Below are positions 8,211-17,317 of a stretch of DNA of 64,000 nucleotides, piece by piece (position 1 is the stretch's first letter; the number at the start of each line of letters is the position of its first letter). Origin of the DNA: Burkholderiaceae bacterium (lineage in GTDB: Bacteria > Pseudomonadota > Gammaproteobacteria > Burkholderiales > Burkholderiaceae_C); assembly GCA_024235995.1 (NCBI GenBank), contig JACKLI010000001.1:3348001-3412000 (forward strand), in the 5' to 3' direction. The notes below the pieces were generated by a model. That model was not told the DNA's origin and did no database searches. It worked only from the letters and a program-made list of their open reading frames with translations. The translations under genes were made by a program, and so were the position numbers.

Positions 8211-10091
8211 TCATTTCTCGGCGATCTCGAAGTGCGCGACGCCATAGACATCGTCGCAGCGAGATGCCCCACCGGGGCACATGGGCTGGCCCAGCAGGGG
8301 CGTCGGCCCGCTGCCGCGGGTGCGTTCCAGCGAAGCCAGCACCGGGGCCGGAAACTGCGCGAACACCCCGCGCGCAAGCACCCCGGACTGGGTGAAGTCG
8401 CGCTCCAGGGCGCTGACCAGCACGGCGAACCGATCCGTGCCGGCGGGCCCCCCGGACTCCATGGGCCATGAGGCACGCGGCAGCTCGATCGTCTGGTTGG
8501 GCGCGATCTGGTTGCGCTTGTCGAGCGCGTTGGGAAACAGCATGTAGAGCTCGCCCTGGGTGTCCAGCAGGAAAACATAGACATAGCCCGCCCGGTTGCT
8601 GGTCACGGAAAAGCCCAGCCGATCCTTGCCGATCGCGACCTCGGGCTTGTTGGGGCGCGCCGTGACGCGCACGTCGGCGGCAGCGCCGAGTGCCAAGGCC
8701 CGCAAGGATTCCGCTGGCGTGCGCGCGGCAGGCAATGGCGCCGGCGCGGGCGGCGTGGGTGGCGGCGCGTTGGACTGGGCCGGCTGGGATGCGGGGGTTG
8801 GCTCGGCGGCAGGCGGCGCAGGAGCCCTTGCGGCCGCCGGGGAACCCTGCGCAACAGCCGGCGTACCGGTGGGCTTGGGCGCCGGGCCGCGCTGGCTCCA
8901 CCACCAGGCGCCACCGGCCGCCACGAGCGCCAGCACGAGAGCCAGAATCGTCCAGGGCATTGCGGTGCGGCGCGACGGGGCCTGCGTCGTCGGATCCGCG
9001 GGAGCCAACCTGGAAGACATGGGCGCCGCCGCGGCCAGCACCGTGGCCGCGCCATCGGCGGCCGCGGCGCCCAGCCCCAGCAGGGCTCGCAGCGCGGCCA
9101 TGGACTGCGGCCGTGCCTCGGGCCGCACGGCCAGGCCGGCGTCGATGGCGCTCAGGAGCGCCGGGCTGTAGCGTTGCGACAGGGCCGCATCGCTGGCCAG
9201 CGGAACGTAGCCGTCGGTCATCACACGCCCAACCGAAGGTGGAGGAACCCGTCCCGTGACCGCCAGGTGCATCACGGCGGCCAGGGCATAGACGTCGGTC
9301 CAGGCGCCCTGCTTCATGTCCGGCATCTCGGCATACTGCTCGATCGGCGCGTAACCCGGCTTCAGGATCACCGTGATGGCCTGGGTCTTGTCGCTGATGA
9401 CGCGGCGCGCGGCGCCGAAGTCCAGCACCACGGGGCGTTCGCTGCCCTCCAGCAGCATGATGTTGTCGGGCGCGATGTCGCGGTGAAAGCAGTGCGCGGC
9501 GTGCATGACGCCCAGGGCCTGGCTGACGCCATCGACCACCGCCAGCAGCCAGGCCTCGTCGACGCCGTCCGGCCCGCTGGCCGCCAGGGCCTGCCGCAGG
9601 GTGCGCCCCTGGTAGCATGGCATCACCATGTAGGTCGTGCCGCGTTCTTCCCAGAAGCGGTAGACCTTGACCAGCGAGGGGTGGTCGAACTGCGCCAGCA
9701 GGCGCGCCTCGTTGATGAACGAGCGCATGCCCAGCTCGAAGGTCTCGCGCTGGCGCTCCGACAGGGGGTGAATGGTGCCGTCCGCGGCGCGCGTGGCCAG
9801 CGTGGTGGGCAGGTATTCCTTCAGGGCCACCACACGCTCCAGGGTGTGGTCCCATGCCTCATAGACCACGCCGAATCCACCCTGCCCGATCACCCGCGTG
9901 ATCTCGAACTCGACCAGCCGGGTGCCCGGCGCCAGCGCACCGGCACCAAGATCGATCGACGCGCTCGACTCCTCCGCCCGCATGGCCGCCGCCGAATCGG
10001 CGGACAGCACCCGGGTGGCATCGTCGGCAACCGACACATCACTGCCCGTGGGGGCGGTGGCGATGCGCGTGAGGTCGTCGGGCGTGCTCAT
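8211..10091 (-). CDS. T6SS-associated serine/threonine protein kinase with periplasmic DUF4384 domain
   Basis: A PpkA-type kinase of 626 residues. All Hanks motifs are present: Gly-rich loop IGQGGFGVVYEA (68-79), Lys91 in VALKEYLP, HRD at 193-195 (HRDIAPDN) and DFG at 214-216. After a Thr/Ala-rich linker comes one membrane helix (about 369-388), a Pro/Ala-rich stretch, and a C-terminal DUF4384-like domain (about 480-560, GYVYVFLLD and LYMLFPNALDKRNQI). In well-studied systems PpkA phosphorylates an FHA protein to trigger T6SS assembly; no FHA gene is visible here. The ATG overlaps the tagF stop by four bases. The periplasmic domain may be the sensor. Confidence 0.9.
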   Translation of the reverse strand: MSTPDDLTRIATAPTGSDVSVADDATRVLSADSAAAMRAEESSASIDLGAGALAPGTRLVEFEITRVIGQGGFGVVYEAWDHTLERVVALKEYLPTTLATRAADGTIHPLSERQRETFELGMRSFINEARLLAQFDHPSLVKVYRFWEERGTTYMVMPCYQGRTLRQALAASGPDGVDEAWLLAVVDGVSQALGVMHAAHCFHRDIAPDNIMLLEGSERPVVLDFGAARRVISDKTQAITVILKPGYAPIEQYAEMPDMKQGAWTDVYALAAVMHLAVTGRVPPPSVGRVMTDGYVPLASDAALSQRYSPALLSAIDAGLAVRPEARPQSMAALRALLGLGAAAADGAATVLAAAAPMSSRLAPADPTTQAPSRRTAMPWTILALVLALVAAGGAWWWSQRGPAPKPTGTPAVAQGSPAAARAPAPPAAEPTPASQPAQSNAPPPTPPAPAPLPAARTPAESLRALALGAAADVRVTARPNKPEVAIGKDRLGFSVTSNRAGYVYVFLLDTQGELYMLFPNALDKRNQIAPNQTIELPRASWPMESGGPAGTDRFAVLVSALERDFTQSGVLARGVFAQFPAPVLASLERTRGSGPTPLLGQPMCPGGASRCDDVYGVAHFEIAEK

Positions 10092-10690
10092 CCAACAGGC
10101 CCCGCCGTGGCGGGCAGCCCCGCCAGATCGAACAGCAGATCGAAATGCGCATCGCGCGGCCAGCCGGCGCACGCCAGTGGAGCCCCTGTGCCCGCCGCGC
10201 TGCGCCACAGGCTGCCGCCCGGTTCGACCCGCTGGCACCCGTCCGTGGACGTCGCGCCCGGCTTCATCGCGCCGAACCGGGCCACCAGCGCATCGTCCAG
10301 GCCCTGCGGGCCGCAATCGTCGTGCAGGGCCTGCAGGGCCGCTTGGGTCGCACCATCCCACCAGGCCTGCGACGCAACAACGATCTGCGGCATGGGCTGC
10401 ACGATCAGCAAGGGGAAATACCGCCCCACCCGATCGACCGACGGCATCATCACGCCGAGCCAGGCCTCCTGCGTCAGCAGCCCGGCGCCGGCTGCGAATT
10501 GCCACAGCGGCGCTCCCAGGTACGCTGTCTGCCACCCCGCATGGCGCCGGCGCAGCGCGCCGAGTTCCACCTGCAACCACTCATCCAGCCGGGCGCGCAC
10601 GGCATCCGACAGGCGTCGACAAACAAAGTCTCCGGTCCCGGGCAGCTTGCCCCACCACCCAGGCAGCGCGTTCAAAGACCTTGCGGACAT
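10088..10690 (-). CDS. tagF: Type VI secretion-associated protein TagF/ImpM
   Basis: The 200-residue protein opens with GWWGKLPGTGDFVCRRL, the signature of the TagF/ImpM family. It continues with EVELGALRRRH-like helices, WQFAAGAGL and GVMMPSVDRVGRYFPL. TagF is a post-translational repressor of T6SS assembly in Pseudomonas, acting opposite the threonine phosphorylation pathway. Here it sits between tssM (19-base overlap with the tssM end) and the kinase (ATGA overlap). This pairing supports phosphorylation-linked control of the system. I chose the ATG at 10688-10690; the longer frame upstream lies inside tssM and is not conserved. Confidence 0.92.
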   Translation of the reverse strand: MSARSLNALPGWWGKLPGTGDFVCRRLSDAVRARLDEWLQVELGALRRRHAGWQTAYLGAPLWQFAAGAGLLTQEAWLGVMMPSVDRVGRYFPLLIVQPMPQIVVASQAWWDGATQAALQALHDDCGPQGLDDALVARFGAMKPGATSTDGCQRVEPGGSLWRSAAGTGAPLACAGWPRDAHFDLLFDLAGLPATAGPVG

Positions 10691-13600
10691 TTGAACTCCC
10701 GCAACTCGCGCAATCGCACCGGGTGCTGCACGCTGTTGGCCGTGACCTCGAAGCGCGCGCGGCGACCGTCGATGGCGAAGGTGACGAAAAAGCGCTCGGG
10801 CGCGCCGCCCGGTTCGAGCTGCGACTTGTCGAACGCCCGGAACAAGGCCCACGGGCCGTCGACCGTCATGCCCGAGGCACCGCCCGTGGCCGACGGCGGA
10901 TTGAGCTGAATCCGCACCTGGTTGCTGCCGCGCGGGCCCGGCCATTGCACCGCCATGGGCACCGCGGGACCATGGGCGTAGCGCACCAGCTGCCCATCGA
11001 CGTCGAGGATGAACTGGGTGATGCTGGCGTCCATCTCCACCGGGCGAAAGTCGAGCCGGATCGAGGGTGCGCGCCCGCCGGCGCGAAAGAAGATGTCGCG
11101 GATGCGTGCGGCGCGTTCGAACTGGACCAGCGCCGCCGGCGTGACGGCGCCGCGATCGGCCACCGGCTTGTAGCGCCAGGGCCGCGTGCTGGTGTCGACC
11201 AAGGGCGCCAGGCGTTTCTGGAAGAAATCATCCATCAGGCCACCGGGCCCGAACATCTGGCCGAAGTCTTCGGGCAGCACGTCGCGCGGGCTGTTGGGGT
11301 CGAACGGATAGCGCCCTGAAATGGCCCGTTCGCAGAACTCGGTCACCGGTCGCAGGTCCTGGCTGAGGTTGCCGCGCTCGGCCACCCGGGCCTGTGCGGC
11401 GCCGGTCTGGCTGAGGTTTTCCACCATCGAGCGCACCGGCTCGGGCAGGCGCGCGGCGTCGGCACGCAGCTTGCCGGCGACGTCACCGGGCGGCGGCGAG
11501 TTGCGGCTCTTGAGGGCCGTGTCGACCGCATTCAGGTACACGTAAACCTCGTTGAACAGCTTGAGCACATCGTCCATCGGTGCCGGCTGCCCGGGCGCCG
11601 GCGCCGTGGCCAGCTGCCGCAGGGCCGCGAAGCGATCGTCGACGATGCTCTCGATGGGTTTACCGGGCGCGGCCTTGGCCGTGGCCGAGGAACCACCGAT
11701 CAGCTCCTCCAGGTTGCGCCGCGTGCCGCGCACGGCCTCGGCGGCGCGGTCCAGCGCGCCGGCCGTGGCGCCATCCTTCCTGGGCGGAATCAGGGTGGTT
11801 TCCTTGACCACGGCGCGCAGCAGGCGACCCAGCGGCGAGTCGGCGCTGGAGAGGATGCGGGCGATCTCGATGTTTTTTTCCAGCCCGCTGGCGCGCACCA
11901 GGTGCAGGTCGGACAGCAAGGCTTCCCAATGCTTGACGTATTCCTGCAGGTACAGGCCGCGCACCCGGTCCGTCAGATCGCCCAGCGCCGCGGCGCCCTG
12001 CAGGCGCGATGCCACGTTGCCCGGCTGGCCCAGCACCCACGGCTCCTCGGCCGCCAGCTGGGGCGTGATCTGAGCCACAGCCTGCTGAAAGCGCTGGTGA
12101 TAGCCGTCGTAGGTGAACAGGCCCGGCACGCCATCGGTCAGCGGTTTGCCGCTGGCGCGCTCGAACACCAGCGGCGCCGACGGGCCAGCGGCATTGGCCA
12201 CGCTGAAGGCCGGCACGTCGCTGCCCAGGCGCAGCCGCTTGAGCCGGCTGAAGACACGCAGCTCGAGCGGATAGCTGGCCAGCAGCGCCCGCACGTCGCG
12301 CACCAGGGCCTCGTCCATCTGCAAGGGCATGCGCGGCGGGCCGTTGGCCACCAGCGCGTCGAGCTGCTGCTCGAGCTGGCGCATGCGCTCCTCGGTGACG
12401 CCCTGATCGAGCAGGCGCGACCAGTCCAGCGTGACCCAGGCCTTGAGCGCCTGCGCATCGAAATGCTGCGGCTGGAACAGCATCAGATACGCCTTCAGGG
12501 CTTCGTAGGTGAATTCGAGGTTGTCCTTGCCAGCGCCGCGCAGCTGCGCCTCGACCCGGCGCGCCACCAGGGGCAGCAGCACCTCATCCAGGGCGTGGCG
12601 GTGCGCGATCTCAGCCGCCGTGTCGATCTTGTCGCCCTGATAAAGCCCCAGCGTCATGGTCACCGGGGGCTGGCCCATACCGTTCTCGGGAACGCGCCAG
12701 ACGTCGCGCAGCGCCTGCAGGGTCGGGCCCAGCGCGGCCATGCCCTGCCGGGGGTCCTGCACCTGCTCGGGCAAGGCCGCCAGGCGTTCGCGCATCGCGG
12801 GCACCTGGGCGTCGACCGCCGCCAGGTAGCGCGTGTTGCGCCAGGCGCTGAAGCCGCCCAGCCCCAAGAGCCCCAGGGTGACCAGCAAGGCGCCCGCGAG
12901 GGCGGCGTTGCGCCCGATGTGGCGGCGCCGCTCGGCTCGCAGGTCGGTTCCGGCCAGGCGCTGCTCGGGGAACACCACTTCCTTGAGCAGGGTGGTCAGG
13001 AAGTAGCTTCGTCCACCTGCGGTCTGGGCCGGCAGGGCGGCGCGCGGCAGTGCAAAGCTGCGGGCCAGGCTGCCCATGACCCGGTCGATGGGGCTGCCTT
13101 CCTGCGTGCCGCTGGTGAAATACACCCCCCGCACCCAGGGCGACTGGGCGTAGCGCGAGCCGACGAACACCTGGTCGAGCACGTCCTCCAGCGCGGGACC
13201 CAGGGCGGCAAACTGCGCCGGAAAGGCGAAGATCTCGGTGCGGCGCGCGGGATCGCTCTCATGCTGCAGGCGATCGATCAAGCCGTCCGCCAAGCGTTGG
13301 CTGAGCAGGCCGAACTCACGCCCGAAGAAACTCGAAACGCCCTTTTCCGCCAGTTCCCCGCCTTCCTGCGGCGGCAGGGTAAAGCCCAGCACCTGCGCGC
13401 GCTGGGCCTTGCCCAGGTCGTCGAAGTACGCCATGAAGCCGTGCAGCAGATCGGCCTTGGTGACCAGCACGTAGACCGGCAGGCGTTCCTTCAGGCGCTC
13501 GTCGAGCTCCTGCAGGCGGGCGCGCAGGGCGGCGGCGTGCGCGCTGCGCTCGGCCACGCCCTGCTGCAACAGGTCGGCCGCGCTGAGCGTCAGCACCACG

Positions 13601-14331
13601 CCGTTGAGCGGGCGGCGCGGACGGGTCTTCTTGAGCAGGTCGAGGAAGGCCTCCCAGGCCTGCTTGTCGCCGCTTTGGTCGCTGTCCTGCGTGGTGTAGC
13701 GCCCGGCGGTGTCGATCAGCACCGCCTCGTCGGTGAACCACCAGTCGCAGTTGCGGGTGCCGCCCACGCCGGCAATCGCACCGGGCCCGTACTTCTCGGC
13801 CAGCGGAAAGCTCAGGCCCGAGTTGACCAGCGCCGTGGTCTTGCCCGACCCGGGCGCGCCGACAAACACATACCACGGCAATTCATACAGGTAGCTGCCA
13901 CCCGACACCGACAGCCAGTCGCGCCAGCCAGGCTTGCCGCCCGCGCGATGCAGGCGCATCTGCCGCAGGGTCTGCATGGCCTCGCCAAAGCGCTCGCCCA
14001 GCACCTGCGATTCACCCGGCGCGGCAGGCCGGGCCGGCTTGCCTGGCGCTTCGCGCGTCAGCTGCTCGGTCAGGATGCGGCTGGCACGCCGGGCGCGCAC
14101 GCGGCGCCACACGTAGGGGCCCAGCACCAGCAGCGCCAGCACGCCGATCAGCGCCGCCCTCACGCCCACGCCGGCCAGCGGCGCGGCGTCGCCGACGCGC
14201 ACCACCGGCCCGATCCACCAGACCAGCAGGGCCAGGGTGAGCAGGGCCAGCACCATGAGCACGGCAGGCGTCAGCAGCGCCCGCAGCACCGTGGCGATGG
14301 GCGACAGCAGGGTTCGCAGCAGGGAGCCCAT
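10672..14331 (-). CDS. tssM: Type VI secretion membrane complex protein TssM/IcmF
   Basis: This 1219-residue protein is the central inner-membrane channel subunit. Two hydrophobic segments near the N-terminus (about 22-41 and 57-74) precede a cytoplasmic GTPase-like domain with Walker A GAPGSGKTT (148-156) and IDTAGRYTTQ. Another membrane helix (about residue 480) leads to the long periplasmic IcmF/DUF1215 part. The C-terminus carries the family's beta-sandwich (GPWALFRAFDKSQ, then FFVTFAIDGRRARFEV). With TssL and TssJ, TssM forms the envelope-spanning complex. The start shares a base with the tssL stop (TGATG). No tssJ is visible upstream. Confidence 0.95.
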   Translation of the reverse strand: MGSLLRTLLSPIATVLRALLTPAVLMVLALLTLALLVWWIGPVVRVGDAAPLAGVGVRAALIGVLALLVLGPYVWRRVRARRASRILTEQLTREAPGKPARPAAPGESQVLGERFGEAMQTLRQMRLHRAGGKPGWRDWLSVSGGSYLYELPWYVFVGAPGSGKTTALVNSGLSFPLAEKYGPGAIAGVGGTRNCDWWFTDEAVLIDTAGRYTTQDSDQSGDKQAWEAFLDLLKKTRPRRPLNGVVLTLSAADLLQQGVAERSAHAAALRARLQELDERLKERLPVYVLVTKADLLHGFMAYFDDLGKAQRAQVLGFTLPPQEGGELAEKGVSSFFGREFGLLSQRLADGLIDRLQHESDPARRTEIFAFPAQFAALGPALEDVLDQVFVGSRYAQSPWVRGVYFTSGTQEGSPIDRVMGSLARSFALPRAALPAQTAGGRSYFLTTLLKEVVFPEQRLAGTDLRAERRRHIGRNAALAGALLVTLGLLGLGGFSAWRNTRYLAAVDAQVPAMRERLAALPEQVQDPRQGMAALGPTLQALRDVWRVPENGMGQPPVTMTLGLYQGDKIDTAAEIAHRHALDEVLLPLVARRVEAQLRGAGKDNLEFTYEALKAYLMLFQPQHFDAQALKAWVTLDWSRLLDQGVTEERMRQLEQQLDALVANGPPRMPLQMDEALVRDVRALLASYPLELRVFSRLKRLRLGSDVPAFSVANAAGPSAPLVFERASGKPLTDGVPGLFTYDGYHQRFQQAVAQITPQLAAEEPWVLGQPGNVASRLQGAAALGDLTDRVRGLYLQEYVKHWEALLSDLHLVRASGLEKNIEIARILSSADSPLGRLLRAVVKETTLIPPRKDGATAGALDRAAEAVRGTRRNLEELIGGSSATAKAAPGKPIESIVDDRFAALRQLATAPAPGQPAPMDDVLKLFNEVYVYLNAVDTALKSRNSPPPGDVAGKLRADAARLPEPVRSMVENLSQTGAAQARVAERGNLSQDLRPVTEFCERAISGRYPFDPNSPRDVLPEDFGQMFGPGGLMDDFFQKRLAPLVDTSTRPWRYKPVADRGAVTPAALVQFERAARIRDIFFRAGGRAPSIRLDFRPVEMDASITQFILDVDGQLVRYAHGPAVPMAVQWPGPRGSNQVRIQLNPPSATGGASGMTVDGPWALFRAFDKSQLEPGGAPERFFVTFAIDGRRARFEVTANSVQHPVRLRELREFKCPQGL

Positions 14332-15656
14332 CACCGTGCTCCCGAGCCCGCGGGGGACGCGCTGGCGGGGTTGGTGAACAGGACGATGTCGACCCGCCGG
14401 TTCTGGGCCCGGCCGTCGGCGGTGTCGTTGGAGGCGACCGGCTCGGCGTCGGCCCGGCCCTCGGCGCGCATGCGCTGCGGCGCCACGGTCACGGCCAGGG
14501 CCGCCTTCACGGCCTCGGCGCGGGCCGTCGAGAGCTGCCAGTTGGACGGGAAGCGCAACGAGCGGATCGGCACGTTGTCCGAGTGCCCGGTGATCAGCAC
14601 CGCGCCCTGCACCTCGGACAGGGCGTGGGCAATCCGCCCCAGCACCGGGTGCGTGCGCGGCATCGGGTCGGCGCTGCCCGAGGCGAAAAAGCTGTCGCCG
14701 CGCAGGCGCACGGTGCTGCGGTCGGCCTCGTCGGTGACCGTGACCAGGCCCTCGCGAATCTCCGGCTCCAGAAAACGCGCCAGGCGCGGAGCCGCCGGCA
14801 TGGCGGCCGGCGGCGGCGTGGGCACCCCGGGCGCGCGCAGGGCCGCCACCGCCGCGTAGGTGGAATCGGAGCGCTGGCCCAGCACCACGCGCGCGCCGAA
14901 CCAGGCCACGGCCAGCACCAGCAGCAATGCCGCCGACACCACCCACAGGGGGACGGCGTGGCGCAGGGCCTGCCCGACCAGGCCCTGCCCGCGCCAGTGC
15001 GGCGAGAGATCGGCCTCCAGGGGCGGGCGGTCCTTGTGGATCAGCTCGGCCAGGCGCTGGCGCACGCTCTCGAGCTGGCTGCGGCCGTTGTCCAGCACCC
15101 GGTAGCGGCCTTCGAAGCCCAGCGCCAGCACGCAGTAGATCAGCTCCAGCAGGGATCGGTGCGCCGGCACGTCCTGGGCCAGGCGCGCCAGCAGCTGAAA
15201 CACCTTCTCGCCACCCCAGGTCTCGTTGTGAAACTGAACCAGCAGGCTCTGCTTGTTCCAGCCCGCCTGCACGCCCCAGGGCGTGTTGGCCACGGCCTCG
15301 TCCACCGCGGTGCACAGGACGTAGCGCGCTCCCAGCACCGCCTCGGGCGCGGAGCCGGCGGCCCTGGCATCGGCGTCGAAGCGGCGCACGGCCTCGCCGG
15401 CGGCCGTGCGCAGGGCCCCCGCGTCGGCGGGCTGGACCATGCCGCGCAGGCGCGCCGCCAGCAAAAGCAGCGGCGTCGCGGCGGCGACCAGCGGATTGAG
15501 CGCGGCCAGATGCCCCAGGTCGGCCGGCGGGGCATCGGACGCCGTCCCGCCGGCGCTCGAGGACGGCGGCGGCGCCGAGGCACCATGGCGCGGCTGCGGC
15601 TTGACGATGGTCCGCTCGGTTTCGAAGGCCGCGAAGGGGTCCGGTGCATTGCTCAT
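14331..15656 (-). CDS. tssL: Type VI secretion membrane complex protein TssL (DotU with OmpA-like domain)
   Basis: The protein has 441 residues. A Pro/Ser-rich N-terminus is followed by the DotU/IcmH domain (about 45-230; YVLCTAVDEAVANTPWG, then FHNETWGGEKVF), one membrane helix (about 234-256), and a C-terminal OmpA/MotB peptidoglycan-binding domain (about 310-430; ITGHSDNVPIRS, LSTARAEAV, NRRVDIVL). It is therefore an extended TssL that can anchor the complex to peptidoglycan without a separate TagL. It precedes tssM with a one-base overlap and follows tssK after an 82-base gap containing a hairpin. Confidence 0.95.
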   Translation of the reverse strand: MSNAPDPFAAFETERTIVKPQPRHGASAPPPSSSAGGTASDAPPADLGHLAALNPLVAAATPLLLLAARLRGMVQPADAGALRTAAGEAVRRFDADARAAGSAPEAVLGARYVLCTAVDEAVANTPWGVQAGWNKQSLLVQFHNETWGGEKVFQLLARLAQDVPAHRSLLELIYCVLALGFEGRYRVLDNGRSQLESVRQRLAELIHKDRPPLEADLSPHWRGQGLVGQALRHAVPLWVVSAALLLVLAVAWFGARVVLGQRSDSTYAAVAALRAPGVPTPPPAAMPAAPRLARFLEPEIREGLVTVTDEADRSTVRLRGDSFFASGSADPMPRTHPVLGRIAHALSEVQGAVLITGHSDNVPIRSLRFPSNWQLSTARAEAVKAALAVTVAPQRMRAEGRADAEPVASNDTADGRAQNRRVDIVLFTNPASASPAGSGAR

Positions 15657-15685
15657 TGGCTAACCTCCGTGCTTCGCACTGCGGT

Positions 15686-15721
15686 ATGAGCCCCCTTCGG
15701 AGCGGCCGGGCGTGGGCTCAT
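15686..15721. repeat. Inverted repeat between tssK and tssL
   Basis: ATGAGCCC (15686-15693) and GGGCTCAT (15714-15721) form a perfect 8-base inverted repeat around a 20-base GC-rich loop. No T-tract follows on the coding strand, so it is not a classical terminator. It may modulate the tssK:tssL transcript ratio or be a dispersed palindromic element. Confidence 0.5.
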
Positions 15722-15738
15722 GGCCTTTCCTCCTGCCA

Positions 15739-17070
15739 TCAGCCTCGGATGGCCCAGAACGCCAGATCCAGGCCGGGGAAATCGCCCGCGATGTGCATGG
15801 CCATGCCGCCCGACTGCTCGAGCTGGCGCCACAGGTCGCTGTGGCGCGTCTCCAGCTCGAAGTAGCTGGCGCCGCTGTGAAACGGGATTTGGCGCGGCGC
15901 GACGGGCAGCGGCGTCAGGGTCACGCCCGGCAGGTGCAGGTTGACCAAATCGCGGATGCGCTCGACCGGGCCGATCTTGACTTGGGTGGGAAAGCGCGCC
16001 CGCAGCGCCTCGCCGGGCATCTGCGACTGCACCGCCAGCACGAAGGTGGCGTTGCGCTGCAGCTCCACGTCGGAGATCAGGGCCACGCGCACGCCGTGCT
16101 TGCGGTCGTGCAGTTCGATGCGGATGGCCGACTGCTCCAGCACCATCGACAGGCTGCGTCGCAGATCGTCCATCAGGGGCCGAAAGCAGGCCTGCAGGTC
16201 GTCGTGCACGTAGGGCGGAAACTGCGCCGCCCGCCGCCCCTCGCGAAACGTCGCCAGGTCACCGGCCAGCGCCAGGGCGCATTCGAAGAAGTGGCTTGGA
16301 TGCAGGCTGGCGCTGTGCATCAGGTGGTCGAACACCGGCTCGTGCCGGTTAACCGTCTGCAGCAGCATGAAGTCGGCCACCTCGGCCACGCCGCCCGTGC
16401 CGCCCTGCGTCAGGCGCCCGGCCAGGGCCTCGCCCCGCTGGTGGATCAGGCCGCGCAGCTCGCCCACCCAGCCGTGGACCGTCGGATGGGCCGCCACGTC
16501 CAGCAGCGGCGGGAGCTGTTCGCGCGCCAGCACCAGCAGGTTGTCGGCGCGCCGCTCCTGCACGCGGGTCACGCCCAGCGTGGTCCAGGCATCGCCCGCG
16601 TCGGCCGCCAGCATGAGCCGTGCGTGCAGGCGCCCGAGCTGCAGCAGGGCCGTGCGTTCGCCTCCGGTGTTGGAATCGGGCACGTCCTCCTCGAACGCGC
16701 GATGGCGCACCAGGGGCTCGAAAACCTCGACGTCGGCCTCGCGCGCGCCCGGCCGGCGCAGCGGCAGCGCCAGGACGACCGCCACATCGCGCGCCGTGGA
16801 GGGCAGCTCCAGTGGCTCGGGCAAGGGGTCGACCGCCGGCATGTCGAACACCGTGCCGTCGCCAAACACGCCCACGGCCCGCACCAGCGCCAGCTTGCCC
16901 AGTTCGAGGGCGGCGGTGTCGATCTCGAGTTCGCTGAAACCCCAGGCCCATGCCACGGTGGCGCGCATGGCCACGTGGCGAACATGATCGGCGTTGCGTT
17001 CGCTTTGCTGCAGGTGCTGGGGTTGCAGCAGCATCCCCTCACTCCAGACCACTTTGGATCGCCAGCTCAA
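15739..17070 (-). CDS. tssK: Type VI secretion baseplate protein TssK (TTG start)
   Basis: The protein has 443 residues, the usual TssK length. It begins SWRSKVVWSEGMLLQPQHLQQ in the manner of the family, and later contains LLQTVNRHEP and HDDLQACFRPLMDDL, with SGASYFELE near the C-terminus. TssK trimers connect the baseplate to the membrane complex. No ATG fits the family N-terminus. A TTG at 17068-17070 does, with GGAG 6 bases upstream, so I use it; a longer reading adds about 25 residues without family support. It appears to be the first gene of the operon, since a different gene family follows upstream. Confidence 0.93.
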   Translation of the reverse strand: MSWRSKVVWSEGMLLQPQHLQQSERNADHVRHVAMRATVAWAWGFSELEIDTAALELGKLALVRAVGVFGDGTVFDMPAVDPLPEPLELPSTARDVAVVLALPLRRPGAREADVEVFEPLVRHRAFEEDVPDSNTGGERTALLQLGRLHARLMLAADAGDAWTTLGVTRVQERRADNLLVLAREQLPPLLDVAAHPTVHGWVGELRGLIHQRGEALAGRLTQGGTGGVAEVADFMLLQTVNRHEPVFDHLMHSASLHPSHFFECALALAGDLATFREGRRAAQFPPYVHDDLQACFRPLMDDLRRSLSMVLEQSAIRIELHDRKHGVRVALISDVELQRNATFVLAVQSQMPGEALRARFPTQVKIGPVERIRDLVNLHLPGVTLTPLPVAPRQIPFHSGASYFELETRHSDLWRQLEQSGGMAMHIAGDFPGLDLAFWAIRG

Positions 17071-17224
17071 CTCATGCTCCAGGAAACGGCCAACCGCCAT
17101 CGGGCAGGCATCGACACACGCGGCACGGCGCACCACGCGCCCCAAACGCCAGAGCTGTCAGTTTCCCGGTGACGGAGCGCCGAGCCAATCCTCCGAATGG
17201 CCTAGCCGGTCGGGCGGAGCCATT

Positions 17225-17293
17225 GATTCGAGGTCAAATCGGACCTTGGCCAGCGTGCACCAAGCGCCAGCAGCTATCTTTTTTATAGTTATG
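17225..17293. repeat. AT-rich dispersed element upstream of tssK
   Basis: A 69-base stretch resembles the copy at 57800-57868. Both have ATTC-AGG-CAAATCGG on the left, GCGC-AGCAGCT in the middle and ATAGT at the right end. It occupies the gap between the tssK start and the phnD-like stop and may hold or displace the operon promoter. No clear -35/-10 pair was seen. Confidence 0.55.
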
Positions 17294-17317
17294 GATAGGC
17301 TGTCCGCACCCGCCGGT

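Noticed and set aside
8011..8214. 67-codon frame between the kinase and mltA genes
   Set aside because: It overlaps both genes by ATGA-like junctions, but has no family resemblance and codon use like an antisense or out-of-frame reading.
11902..14859. Plus-strand open frame of about 985 codons opposite tssM
   Set aside because: tssM has all family motifs on the minus strand; the antisense product is low-complexity.
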